Assembly (NCBI GenBank): GCA_026390595.1
Contig: JAPLFQ010000023.1
Span: forward strand, 124,001-188,000
Reading direction: 5' to 3'
DNA from: Ignavibacteriales bacterium
GTDB taxonomy: Bacteria > Bacteroidota > Ignavibacteria > UBA10030
Length of the DNA: 64,000 nucleotides
Notes under the pieces: generated by a model
Database searches by the model: none
Seen by the model: only the letters and a program-made list of their open reading frames with translations
Told to the model about the DNA's origin: nothing
Program-made: the position numbers and the translations under genes
Shown here: positions 11,429-19,762 of the stretch, piece by piece
Position numbering within the stretch: position 1 is the first letter of the stretch
Layout of the letters: each line of letters opens with the position of its first letter

Positions 11429-11965
11429 TTATGCCTGCGTTGTGTGCGGAGGCGTCTTCGGACGGAACAATGTATACCCAAGAAGGGCCCCAAGTATTGT
11501 GAAGATAGGATAGACAATCAGCGTAATGAACAACCCGCCGAAGACATTCGACATGCGACCCGAGTCCTTGACGGACTGTTCGATCTGTTCTTTCAGATTT
11601 TCAACCGCGTCCGATGGCAGGCTTCCCTGCTCAGACAGCCGATCCAGCAATTTTCCTGCAATCGACCTGACGAGCTCGGCTTCGACCGGACCAAATACTA
11701 CATGGATCAACACGTTGATCAATGTGGCGACGAAAGCGCCCACAACCCCCGCCATCAATCCAAGCATCAGCGCATCCGAGGATTCCAGCGGTGGCATCCC
11801 TTCCGTGAACTCCTGTTTGTACAGATAGATCGCCAACATTCCGCCAAGCCACACACCGACACAGCAGCAACAGTTGATCAGGCTGAGACCCGGGATGGCG
11901 GCGACAACGCCAATCGCGACGCCGCTGATGAGAGCGGTTCGGATCTTATTCGGTTTTTCGAGCAT
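11429..11965 (-). CDS. Small integral membrane protein with a four-cysteine cluster
   Basis: 178 aa, not confidently assigned to a family. It has hydrophobic segments near residues 10-28, 36-47, 65-95 and 140-165, separated by an amphipathic region (LLDRLSEQGSLPSDAVENLKEQI is part of it). Four consecutive cysteines follow the first helix (SLINCCCCVGVWLGG), suggesting acylation, metal binding or disulfides. It overlaps the DUF2085 gene by 20 nt and is followed after 4 nt by the SnoaL-like gene, so the three are almost certainly one transcription unit. Confidence 0.65.
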   Translation of the reverse strand: MLEKPNKIRTALISGVAIGVVAAIPGLSLINCCCCVGVWLGGMLAIYLYKQEFTEGMPPLESSDALMLGLMAGVVGAFVATLINVLIHVVFGPVEAELVRSIAGKLLDRLSEQGSLPSDAVENLKEQIEQSVKDSGRMSNVFGGLFITLIVYPIFTILGALLGYTLFRPKTPPHTTQA

Positions 11966-12458
11966 AGAAGAAACCTCCTCGTGCTAAGTATTGATCTCGA
12001 AGTTGTGCAATGCCCTCCAGCAGAGGGGGAAGTAGATAGAAAGGCAGGACGAAGCCGAACAGCAGACCTGTCATCGCTCTGGTCAGGAGCGTGCTCACGT
12101 GGATCCCCGTCACATTGATGAGCACATCGATGAGCATCGGAACAATCGCGAGAGCGATCCAGTGCTTCGCCGGGAATGCCGGCGCCTGCAACCCACGAGC
12201 GTACGGATACAGAACCATCGAAAGCAGGAATCCGAAGTAGATCGCGGAACAACGGGAACACACACCAATCTTCTCACCAAACAGGTGGAACGATCGCGCG
12301 TCGATCTGATGACAAATCGGGGAATAGAACGAATAGAGAAGCGTCGAGGCGCCCGGAAGAGCGGTGCTGAACGCGGGAGCAAGAAGGATTCCTCCGCACC
12401 AGAGGGCGACCATGAACAGCAAGATCAGGTATGTGCGCTTGTTGAATTCCATTGTCAT
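11946..12458 (-). CDS. DUF2085 family membrane protein
   Basis: 170 aa with about five hydrophobic helices. The family hallmark is clear: SPICHQIDARSFHLFG followed by KIGVCSRCSAIYFGFLL, a conserved pattern of Cys and His around the second helix that may bind a metal or cofactor. DUF2085 proteins have no established function. The start is ATG 12458 (or the ATG two codons later); a near-consensus promoter ends only 13 nt upstream, giving a very short leader. Confidence 0.8.
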   Translation of the reverse strand: MTMEFNKRTYLILLFMVALWCGGILLAPAFSTALPGASTLLYSFYSPICHQIDARSFHLFGEKIGVCSRCSAIYFGFLLSMVLYPYARGLQAPAFPAKHWIALAIVPMLIDVLINVTGIHVSTLLTRAMTGLLFGFVLPFYLLPPLLEGIAQLRDQYLARGGFFYARKTE

Positions 12459-12470
12459 CGAATTGTCACC

Positions 12471-12499
12471 ATTATCGCAAGTATTGGTATCTTTGTCAA
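12471..12499 (-). promoter_or_regulatory. Near-consensus sigma70 promoter for the DUF2085 operon
   Basis: On the minus strand: TTGACA, exactly 17 nt, GATAAT. The -10 box ends 13 nt before the first ATG, so the transcript would have a leader of only a few bases or start translation at the second ATG (12452). Confidence 0.6.
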
Positions 12500-12622
12500 G
12501 GAGTGCGGCCGGCTAAACGAATATCCGATCTCGTCCATATCTTCTCGTTCCCGCTGTCTTGATTCTCAAAGCATATAGCGGTACTTTTGTCCTCACATTT
12601 TTCACCAATCGGTGTTGATACC

Positions 12623-13537
12623 ATGCCCGTCCCAAAGAAATTCAGCGTTGGGTTGATTCAGATGGCTTTGGGGTCCGATCCGGACAAGAACCTCAGGAAG
12701 GCGATTGCAGGAATCGAGGAAGCGGCTGACGGAGGCGCGCATGTTGTCTGCCTGCCCGAGCTGTTTCTTTCCCCCTATTTCTGTCAGACCGAAGACGCTG
12801 CGTTGTTCGATCTTGCAGAACCGATCCCCGGACCAACGACCCAGACGCTCTCAAAGCTGGCGAAGAAGCTCAAGGTCGTACTGATCGCTCCCCTTTTTGA
12901 GCGAAGAGCGGCCGGTATCTACCACAACAGCGCCGCAATCATCGACGCGAGCGGCGAGATGGTCGGACTCTACCGCAAGATGCACATCCCCGACGATCCG
13001 TCATACTACGAGAAGTTTTATTTCACACCGGGTGATCTCGGTTTTCAGGCATTCGATACGCGAGTGGGACGGATCAGCACGCTCATTTGCTGGGATCAAT
13101 GGTACCCGGAAGGAGCCCGGTTGTCTGCATTGCAGGGAGCTTCGATTCTGTTCTACCCGACTGCGATCGGCTGGCATCCGCACGAAAAGAAACAGCATTG
13201 GAAAGTCCAGCGCGATGCGTGGCAAACGGTGCAGCGGGGTCATGCGATAGCCAACGGAATCTACGTGGCCGCGGTGAACAGAATCGGTCATGAGAAACCG
13301 AACAAAAAAACCGCTGGAATTGAATTCTGGGGCACTACCTTCATCGCTGATCCTCAGGGTGTTGTTCTTGCAGAAGCCGGGATCGACAAAGAGGAAATTC
13401 TGATCAGCGAGGTGGACCTTGTTCATCTCGAGGATATCCGCCGAAACTGGCCTTTTCTTCGCGACCGGAGAATCGATATGTATGGCGGGATCACACAACG
13501 TTTTCTTGACCAAGCTCCAAGGAAGAAAGCTCGATGA
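12623..13537 (+). CDS. aguB: N-carbamoylputrescine amidase
   Basis: A 304-aa nitrilase-superfamily hydrolase with the Glu-Lys-Cys triad visible in CLPELFLSPYF, YRKMHIPDDPSYYEKFYF and LICWDQWYPEGAR. These motifs are those of AguB, which releases putrescine, CO2 and ammonia from N-carbamoylputrescine. Assignment is strengthened by the next gene, agmatine deiminase, which overlaps it by 4 nt (ATGA). The start at 12623 precedes the conserved VGLIQM strand; an upstream in-frame start at 12587 lacks a better ribosome binding site. Confidence 0.93.
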   Translation: MPVPKKFSVGLIQMALGSDPDKNLRKAIAGIEEAADGGAHVVCLPELFLSPYFCQTEDAALFDLAEPIPGPTTQTLSKLAKKLKVVLIAPLFERRAAGIYHNSAAIIDASGEMVGLYRKMHIPDDPSYYEKFYFTPGDLGFQAFDTRVGRISTLICWDQWYPEGARLSALQGASILFYPTAIGWHPHEKKQHWKVQRDAWQTVQRGHAIANGIYVAAVNRIGHEKPNKKTAGIEFWGTTFIADPQGVVLAEAGIDKEEILISEVDLVHLEDIRRNWPFLRDRRIDMYGGITQRFLDQAPRKKAR

Positions 13538-14604
13538 ACACAAGAGGAAAGACTCCTGCGGCACTGGGTTATCATATGCCCGCCGAATGGGAAAACCACG
13601 AGGCGACCTGGCTTGGCTGGCCGCACAACAAGACCGACTGGCCAGGTAAATTCTCGCCCATTCCCTGGGTCTTCGGGGAAATGGCAAAGAGAATTTCCGC
13701 GGGTGAAATTGTCCGGATCATAGCGACGACCCGGGTTCAGCAGCAGGCGAAGCGCGTTCTCACTCGAGCCGGCGTCAACCTTGGCCAAATCGAGTTCTTC
13801 AATTACCCGACCAACCGCGGCTGGACGCGTGATTTCGGTCCCATCTTCGTCACAAGCAACAAGAAGCCGGACGATGTGGCAATTGCGCGGTTCCGCTTCA
13901 CAGCCTGGGCTCGCTATCCCGATTGGAAGAAGGACGACGCTGTCCCGCCGAAGGCCGCGAAGAAACTCGGCGTTCCTTTGATCGATGCGAAGATAGGCGA
14001 CAAGGATTTTGTCCTCGAAGGCGGAAGCATCGACGTCAATGGACGCGGGACGGTACTGACGACCGAGGAATGCCTTCTGCACAAGACTGTTCAGGTACGC
14101 AACCCTGGCTTCGGGAAGGAAGAAGTGGAACAGGCCCTTCGCGACAACCTCGGAGTAACGAATGTTCTCTGGCTCGGCGACGGGATCGTCGGCGACGACA
14201 CGCACGGTCATGTGGACGATCTGTGCCGGTTCGTCAATCCAGCGACGGTCGTCCTCATACAGGAATCTAATCCCAAGGATGTGAACTACCGGCCGCTCCA
14301 CGAAAATCGAGAACGGCTGGAAGGGATGAAGTTGGAGAATGGATCGAAGATACAGGTTGTTCCACTGCCCACGCCCGCCCCTCTTTACTATGATACGATG
14401 CGTCTCCCGGCAAGCTACGCGAATTTCTACATCTCGAATGCGGCGGTCATCGTCCCAACGTTCAATGATCCGAACGACCGCATCGCGCTCGGCACTCTTT
14501 CGGAGCTCTTCACAGACCGACCCGTGGTCGGAATTCATGCCGTCGATCTCGTGCTCGGATTCGGCACGCTGCATTGTCTGACGCAACAGCAGCCGGCCCC
14601 CTGA
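13534..14604 (+). CDS. aguA: Agmatine deiminase
   Basis: Converts agmatine to N-carbamoylputrescine and ammonia. The 356-aa protein has the family motifs HEATWLGWPHNKTDW, GWTRDFGPIF, DDTHGHVDDLCRFV and the catalytic cysteine in FGTLHCLTQ at the C-terminus. The start overlaps the aguB stop (ATGA), indicating translational coupling. Together aguB-aguA make putrescine from agmatine; no arginine decarboxylase is in this window. Confidence 0.95.
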   Translation: MNTRGKTPAALGYHMPAEWENHEATWLGWPHNKTDWPGKFSPIPWVFGEMAKRISAGEIVRIIATTRVQQQAKRVLTRAGVNLGQIEFFNYPTNRGWTRDFGPIFVTSNKKPDDVAIARFRFTAWARYPDWKKDDAVPPKAAKKLGVPLIDAKIGDKDFVLEGGSIDVNGRGTVLTTEECLLHKTVQVRNPGFGKEEVEQALRDNLGVTNVLWLGDGIVGDDTHGHVDDLCRFVNPATVVLIQESNPKDVNYRPLHENRERLEGMKLENGSKIQVVPLPTPAPLYYDTMRLPASYANFYISNAAVIVPTFNDPNDRIALGTLSELFTDRPVVGIHAVDLVLGFGTLHCLTQQQPAP

Positions 14605-14701
14605 TCAGAGTTGCTTGATTCTCCATACTATAAGATGTACCTTCGAATTGCCCGCGCGCGCTTCCTCTAACGTGCACATCCGTATCCTTTTGGAGCTTAC
14701 C

Positions 14702-16378
14702 ATGGTTTCTCTGCGCAGAAGTTTACTGCTTATTGCTATTCCACTCCTCATTGTTGGATGCAAAAAGAACGAAATGGACACAAAGACAACAAAAGACCTC
14801 GAGGCGAAGATCAGGCGGTTCACACCGGTTGAGATTACGGCAGACGTATCGAAGCTTTCGGATGGTGACAAGAAAGCCCTCGTGAAGCTCTTCGAGGCAT
14901 CGAGAATTCTCGACAGGCTTTACACCCGCCAGGTCTGGAGCGGAAACGAAACACTCCGCTCGAAACTCGAAGCCGACAAGACCCCCGAGGGGGCCCTGCG
15001 TCTGGAGTACTTCAATATCAATATGAACCCGTGGTCTGTCCTCGACCACGACGCACCGTTTATCGAGGGTGCCCCCCCGCGGCCGGGCGGAGCAAACTTC
15101 TATCCAGAAGACATGACCAAAGAGGAATTCAACGCCTGGGTCGAGAAGCTCCCCGATGCTGAGAAACAGAAGGCAACCGGGTTCTTTTATACCGTCCATC
15201 GCGACGCGGACCGCAAGCTCGCACTTGTCCCGTTCAACGAGGAGTACAGAGATTTCCTGGAACCGGCTGCGAAACTTCTCCACGAAGCGGCCGCGCTGAC
15301 GACAAACGCCTCGCTGAAGAGCTTCCTTTCCAAACGCGGCGACGCTTTCCTCAGCAACGACTACTATGGAAGCGACGTGGCATGGATGGACCTGGATAGC
15401 CCGCTCGAACCGACTATCGGGCCGTATGAAGTGTACATGGACGATCTCTTCAACTACAAAGCGGCATTCGAGTCATTCATCACACTTCGAAACGACGGGG
15501 AAACGAACAAACTCGCCACCTTCTCCAAGCATCTCCAGGATGTCGAGAACAATCTCCCGATCAATCCAAAGTATCGCAATCCGAAGCTCGGCGCATCGGC
15601 CCCCATTCGTGTCGTTGACGAAGTACTGGTGGGAGGCGAGGCCCGCGCCGGAGTCCAGACAGCTGCCTTCAATCTGCCAAACGATGAACGCATAACCCGC
15701 GAAAAAGGGAGCAAACGGGTCATGCTCCGAAACGTGCAGGAGGCGAAATTTAAGAATGTGCTGGTGCCTATTGCGCGCATCGCCGTGGACGCTTCCCAGC
15801 AATCGAAGATCGCATTCGAACCATTCTTCACGCACATCCTCGCTCATGAGCTCATGCATGGACTCGGGCCGCACACAATCGCGGTGAACGGCAAACAAAC
15901 CACGGTCAGGCAGCAAATGAAGGACCTCGGTTCCGCGCTCGAGGAAGCAAAAGCCGATATCGCAGGGCTTTTTGCGCTCCAGTATCTGATCGACAAAGGC
16001 GTTGTTGCGAAGTCGGTTGAAGAACCGATGTATATCACCTACCTGGCCGGCACATTCCGTTCCGTTCGTTTCGGCATCAACGATGCGCACGGGAAGGGCA
16101 TGGTGTTGCAGTTCAACTACCTCATGGACCTGGGTGCGATTGTCTATGACGCTGCGAGCGGGACCTTCAAGGTCAATATCGCAGCGATGAAGGACGCGTC
16201 GCAGAGGCTGACGGGAGACATCATGACAATCCAGGCCGAAGGAAGTTATGAGAAAGCGAAGGCCTTGTTTGACAAGTATGTTGTCATACGGCCTGAGATG
16301 AAGGCGGTGCTGGAGAAGCTCTCTGATGTCCCGACGGACATTGCGCCGTCGTTCCCCCTCGCCGATCAAATGAAATAA
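14702..16378 (+). CDS. Lipoprotein peptidase of the M49 (dipeptidyl-peptidase III-like) family
   Basis: 558 aa. The signal peptide ends in LLIVGC, predicting a lipoprotein. The zinc site is HELMHGLGPH (His382, Glu383, His386), with the second signature LEEAKADIAGLFAL starting near residue 413. These match the M49-like module also found in plant Nudix-hydrolase-3-type proteins. Classical DPP III has HExxGH, whereas this one has the shorter HExxH. The start at 14702 is preceded by GGAG and is required for the lipobox. It would act on peptides at the cell envelope; activity is inferred from family only. The upstream in-frame start at 14615 would destroy the signal peptide. Confidence 0.82.
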   Translation: MVSLRRSLLLIAIPLLIVGCKKNEMDTKTTKDLEAKIRRFTPVEITADVSKLSDGDKKALVKLFEASRILDRLYTRQVWSGNETLRSKLEADKTPEGALRLEYFNINMNPWSVLDHDAPFIEGAPPRPGGANFYPEDMTKEEFNAWVEKLPDAEKQKATGFFYTVHRDADRKLALVPFNEEYRDFLEPAAKLLHEAAALTTNASLKSFLSKRGDAFLSNDYYGSDVAWMDLDSPLEPTIGPYEVYMDDLFNYKAAFESFITLRNDGETNKLATFSKHLQDVENNLPINPKYRNPKLGASAPIRVVDEVLVGGEARAGVQTAAFNLPNDERITREKGSKRVMLRNVQEAKFKNVLVPIARIAVDASQQSKIAFEPFFTHILAHELMHGLGPHTIAVNGKQTTVRQQMKDLGSALEEAKADIAGLFALQYLIDKGVVAKSVEEPMYITYLAGTFRSVRFGINDAHGKGMVLQFNYLMDLGAIVYDAASGTFKVNIAAMKDASQRLTGDIMTIQAEGSYEKAKALFDKYVVIRPEMKAVLEKLSDVPTDIAPSFPLADQMK

Positions 16379-16406
16379 CTCTCTACTCAACGAACCGAAG
16401 AGAACT

Positions 16407-17330
16407 ATGGAGCAGAAAGCAGAGAAACTGGAGCGGCCGCTGGTCGAGTCACTGGACGAAGTCCTGGGAGTACCATTCAAGGTGCTCGACGACGGATTTG
16501 TGCGTGTGGTCGACTACATGGGTTCCGACGAATCGGTCGTCCAGGCGGCACGGGTGTCGTACGGGAAGGGGACCAAAAAGGTGAACGAGGACCGCGGACT
16601 GATCCGCTACCTCCTTCGCCATTCACATACTACGCCGTTCGAGATGTGTGAGATCAAGCTGCACCTGCGCGTGCCGATGGATTGCTGGCGGCAGTGGATC
16701 AGACACCGGACGGCAAACATCAACGAGTATTCCACTCGGTATTCCATCGCGGTTGATGCCACACAGAAAACGCCTCCGTACGAATGGCGTCAGCAATCAA
16801 AGGACAACAAGCAGGGAAGCGAAGGGTTCGTGGATTCTCTCCTCGGAGCGCAGCTTACCCAGCAGGAACAAGAACTCCAGGATTTTGCCCGGAAGGTGTA
16901 CAACGAACGCGTGGAAAAGGGAATAGCGCGTGAGCAGGCACGCAAAGATCTTCCTCTTTCGACCTACACCGAAGCGTACTGGAAAATCGACCTGCACAAC
17001 CTGCTCCACTTTCTGCTACTCCGCATGGACAGCCATGCTCAGTTCGAAATCCGCTCCTACGCAAACGTCATCGGCAACGAAATTGTGCGGCGCTGGTGCC
17101 CGATCGTGTGGGAAGCTTTCACGGACTACAAGGTGCGGGGTTCATCACTCACGCGGCTGGAAATCGATGTCATTCGGGCTATTCAGCTGGGCAGACCGGA
17201 ACAAGCGCGCGAGTTGGCCGTGAAATTCGGTCTTCTCCCCCCTCCCGGCCATGAGATCAAACGAAACCGCGAACGGGAAGACCTCGAAGAGAAGCTGATG
17301 TTGCTGAATATCCCGGTTCCCTGGAAATAG
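16407..17330 (+). CDS. thyX: Flavin-dependent thymidylate synthase
   Basis: ThyX makes dTMP from dUMP using FAD, NADPH and methylene-THF. The signature RHRTANINEYSTRYS is present near residue 100, and the C-terminal half has YTEAYWKIDLHNLLHFLLLR, the folate/dUMP-binding helix region. At 307 aa it is longer than many ThyX proteins but fits the bacterial long form. It starts 28 nt after the M49 gene. folA follows after 123 nt. ThyX yields tetrahydrofolate rather than dihydrofolate, so a neighbouring DHFR is notable. Confidence 0.95.
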   Translation: MEQKAEKLERPLVESLDEVLGVPFKVLDDGFVRVVDYMGSDESVVQAARVSYGKGTKKVNEDRGLIRYLLRHSHTTPFEMCEIKLHLRVPMDCWRQWIRHRTANINEYSTRYSIAVDATQKTPPYEWRQQSKDNKQGSEGFVDSLLGAQLTQQEQELQDFARKVYNERVEKGIAREQARKDLPLSTYTEAYWKIDLHNLLHFLLLRMDSHAQFEIRSYANVIGNEIVRRWCPIVWEAFTDYKVRGSSLTRLEIDVIRAIQLGRPEQARELAVKFGLLPPPGHEIKRNREREDLEEKLMLLNIPVPWK

Positions 17331-17355
17331 GCCCCACGCGCACCTGAGCACCCGC

Positions 17356-17397
17356 GCACCTTTCGAAGGTGCACCTACCCTTGAACCTTCCGAAGGT
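17356..17397. repeat. Two small palindromes with AAGGT arms between thyX and folA
   Basis: GCACCTT-TCG-AAGGTGC (17356-17372) is a perfect 7-bp stem with a 3-nt loop, and ACCTT-CCG-AAGGT (17385-17397) a 5-bp stem with a 3-nt loop. A related GGAAGGTTGCCTGGAAGG follows at 17423-17440, just before folA. The spacing and shared arms suggest a small repeat family or a regulatory element. Confidence 0.5.
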
Positions 17398-17453
17398 AGC
17401 ACGGACATTCAGACGAACGTTCGGAAGGTTGCCTGGAAGGTTTGCTCGCCCCC

Positions 17454-17921
17454 ATGAAACTCATCCTCATTGCCGCCCTTACGAGAAGCCGAGTCATCGG
17501 AAAAGACCGCGCCGTACCCTGGGACATCCCGGAGGACATGCAACGCTTCAAGAAACAGACGCTGGGACATGTGGTGTTGATGGGGCGCGGGACCTACGAG
17601 ACGTTGAGCTCTCCGCTTACAAACCGGCGCAACGTGGTTCTTACATCCAGGAGCATTGAGGGGGTGGAGACATTTCCAACGATCAGCGGGGCGCTCGAAG
17701 TGCTGCAAAACGAGGGAGAGGTCTACGTAATTGGCGGAGGTCAGATCTTTGCCCAGCTTCTCTTGTCGGCTGACGAGCTGCGCTTAACGCTGGTGGATCA
17801 GGAAATCGATGGCGACACTTTTTTTCCCCCCTACGAACATCTTGTCGGCTCCCTCTTCCAACTGGCATCGAAAGAGGAGTATCCGGGCTTTTCGTTCCTC
17901 GATTATGCCCGGATCGGATAG
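17454..17921 (+). CDS. folA: Dihydrofolate reductase
   Basis: 155 aa. Motifs follow DHFR in order: MKLILIAALTRSRVIGKDRAVPW at the start (truncated here to the key VIGKDRAVPW), the active-site acid in WDIPEDMQRFKKQT, VVLMGRGTYETL, VVLTSRS and VIGGGQIFAQLL. It reduces dihydrofolate to tetrahydrofolate. The ATG at 17454 starts the conserved first strand; a TTG at 17442 is possible. GGAAGG at 17435-17440 is the likely ribosome binding site, slightly far from the ATG. Confidence 0.93.
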   Translation: MKLILIAALTRSRVIGKDRAVPWDIPEDMQRFKKQTLGHVVLMGRGTYETLSSPLTNRRNVVLTSRSIEGVETFPTISGALEVLQNEGEVYVIGGGQIFAQLLLSADELRLTLVDQEIDGDTFFPPYEHLVGSLFQLASKEEYPGFSFLDYARIG

Positions 17922-17954
17922 GACAACTATCGAGCTACTCCAGCAAGGAACCCA

Positions 17955-17989
17955 CAATCGAAAATCTGCAATCGACAACCGACAATTCT
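17955..17989. repeat. Five tandem 7-nt units (CAATCGA type)
   Basis: CAATCGA, AAATCTG, CAATCGA, CAACCGA and CAATTCT follow each other without gaps in the space between the convergent ends of folA and the SDR gene. The last unit runs into the SDR stop codon (TAG, complement of 17988-17990). Confidence 0.6.
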
Positions 17990-18779
17990 AATGTATCCCC
18001 CGGGTCGCTCCTCCATCGACCAACAGATTCACTCCGTTGATGTAGCTTGCCTTTTCTGACGCAAGGAACGCAACAACATCACCGATTTCCTCAGCCCGGC
18101 CAAGCCGGCCAGCCGGTATTGCCCGAGCACTTTCCGACAGGTATTCCTCCAACGTCATTTTCTTATCTGCAGCCCGCGAGACACTGAGTTCCTCCTGGCG
18201 CTTCGTGAGAATCAACCCGGGGCAAATCGTATTGACGGTGATGTTGTCCTTGGCGTACTGGTTTGACAACACCTTCGTCAACCCCAGAATGCCGGGGCGA
18301 AGTGTCGACGAAATGAGCAACTCGTTGATCGGCTGCTTCGCTGCGATCGACACGATGCTGATGATCCTCCCCCAGTGTTGATTCTCCATCGACGGCAGAA
18401 CGGCCCTGATGAACCTGATGACGCTCATCAAAGTCAGTTGAACGCCTTTCGCCCATTCTTCATCCGTCACATTGAGGACGTGCCCGGTTGGCGGCCCGCC
18501 GGCGTTGTTGACCATGACATGCACAGTTCCAAATTCGTTGATGGCCGCCTGAACGAACCGCGTCACGTCCGCTTCAATGCTCACGTCTGCCACAACCGGA
18601 AGAACTATGGCACCGGTTTTCGCTCTGATTTCTTCCGCGGTCCTGTTGATGCTCTGCTCATTGCGGGAGCAGATCACGAGACGAGCCCCCTCCTGGGCCA
18701 GAGAGAGCGCTGATGCCTTTCCCAATCCCCGGCTCGCCGCAGCGACAAGAGCCACTTTGTTTCGCAGACCGAAATCCAT
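17988..18779 (-). CDS. Divergent short-chain dehydrogenase/reductase-like protein
   Basis: 263 aa with an SDR Rossmann fold: VALVAAASRGLGKASAL at the cofactor site, VMVNNAGGPPTG (the NNAG motif), and the C-terminal SYINGVNLLVDGGATRG. The catalytic YxxxK is not conserved: the aligned segment reads LLISSTLRPGILGLTK, placing Ser where Tyr should be and Arg for Lys. The GxxxGxG motif is also altered (A replaces the first G). A known group of SDR-like proteins has these same departures. Enzyme activity is doubtful or unusual. GAGGAG precedes the ATG at 18779. MarC lies 33 nt upstream in the same direction. Confidence 0.85.
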   Translation of the reverse strand: MDFGLRNKVALVAAASRGLGKASALSLAQEGARLVICSRNEQSINRTAEEIRAKTGAIVLPVVADVSIEADVTRFVQAAINEFGTVHVMVNNAGGPPTGHVLNVTDEEWAKGVQLTLMSVIRFIRAVLPSMENQHWGRIISIVSIAAKQPINELLISSTLRPGILGLTKVLSNQYAKDNITVNTICPGLILTKRQEELSVSRAADKKMTLEEYLSESARAIPAGRLGRAEEIGDVVAFLASEKASYINGVNLLVDGGATRGIH

Positions 18780-18812
18780 TCTGAGACTCCTCTCATCAGT
18801 GAACACCGACAA

Positions 18813-19406
18813 TCACATACCCTTGATCATCCCCGAGAGTCCGACCCGGATCATCATCACAGCGATTCCTGCCATGAAGAGAGCCGCAACTTTTGCGACC
18901 GCCTTTGAGCCCGCCTCCCCCATCAGTCTCACAATAACTTCAGAATACCGGAAGACAATCCAGACGATCAACAGATTCGCCAACAGCGAGAGAATCGTCA
19001 CGACGTACCCCTTGGAATCAACGAGGATGAGTATCGTCGTCAGCGCAGCGGGACCAACGATGAGCGGAATACCGATCGGCACAACACCAGCCGATGATTC
19101 GGGACTCCGCTGTTTCGAAGGAGGAAAGAGAAGGTCGGTGACCGCGAGGACGAGAAGCACGATGCCGCCCCCAACGCGAAAATCATTTTCCGTGATGCCC
19201 AGGAAATTGAAGATCAGTCGTCCGCCAAACACGAAGAGAACCGACACAGCAAGTGCCGTGAGAGTCGCCTGCGTGATGAGGGTGTGCTTCTCCGGCCGGT
19301 TCATTCTGGTCGTGAGCGACAGGAAGACGGGGACGATGCCGAGCACATCGATCGCGACGAAGAGCGGAATAAAAGAATACAGGAGTGAATTGAGGTCGAA
19401 ATTCAT
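18813..19406 (-). CDS. MarC family integral membrane protein
   Basis: 197 aa with six predicted helices and the family opening NSLLYSFIPLFVAIDVLG, then HTLITQATLTALAVS and GVVPIGIPLIVGPAALTT in the second half, the internal repeat typical of MarC/UPF0056. The molecular function of the family is not settled (once linked to multiple antibiotic resistance, later disputed). ATG 19406 begins the conserved N-terminus; upstream in-frame codons add an unlikely Arg/Cys-rich tail. Confidence 0.9.
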   Translation of the reverse strand: MNFDLNSLLYSFIPLFVAIDVLGIVPVFLSLTTRMNRPEKHTLITQATLTALAVSVLFVFGGRLIFNFLGITENDFRVGGGIVLLVLAVTDLLFPPSKQRSPESSAGVVPIGIPLIVGPAALTTILILVDSKGYVVTILSLLANLLIVWIVFRYSEVIVRLMGEAGSKAVAKVAALFMAGIAVMMIRVGLSGMIKGM

Positions 19407-19448
19407 CTGGGGCTGACACGCTGAACAGCGCGGGCGGCGAACCAACCA

Positions 19449-19715
19449 CTATGGTAGTTCTATCCCTTGTTGCTTCAACTGAAACGATACAATCTTCACG
19501 ACTTCTTCCGTCGGAAGATGCATCCGGGAACCGGCGGCCCGAACAGCCTGCTCGAGCGTTCCCTTCCTGTCAACCAGCCACATCCAAACGTTGTATCCGA
19601 GCCTGTGGCGATCGTTGGGCTCCTGTGTAGGGATTGTGGCAACAGCGTTGTGGGCGATCTTTTCCAGTGCTTCCGGTGGATACGGCTCGATCTGAGCAGG
19701 TGCTTTCGTTGTCAT
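19449..19715 (-). CDS. Small conserved-looking hypothetical protein
   Basis: 88 aa, soluble, no recognised family. It contains a Pro-rich opening (APAQIEPYPPEALEKIAHN) and an amphipathic C-terminal half (GTLEQAVRAAGSRMHL, TEEVVKIVSFQLKQQG), consistent with a small helical or winged-helix-like protein. ATG 19715 is chosen because a promoter-like sequence (19763-19790) lies upstream and a longer start would include it. It lies 42 nt upstream of marC, in the same direction. Confidence 0.55.
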   Translation of the reverse strand: MTTKAPAQIEPYPPEALEKIAHNAVATIPTQEPNDRHRLGYNVWMWLVDRKGTLEQAVRAAGSRMHLPTEEVVKIVSFQLKQQGIELP

Positions 19716-19762
19716 GGCTATTCTGTCTTGGTCAGTGAAATTCCGGTACTTGCTACGTTGGG

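Noticed and set aside
13423-14586. 387-codon minus-strand open frame opposite aguA
   Set aside because: Antisense shadow of aguA; no start signal and no family resemblance.
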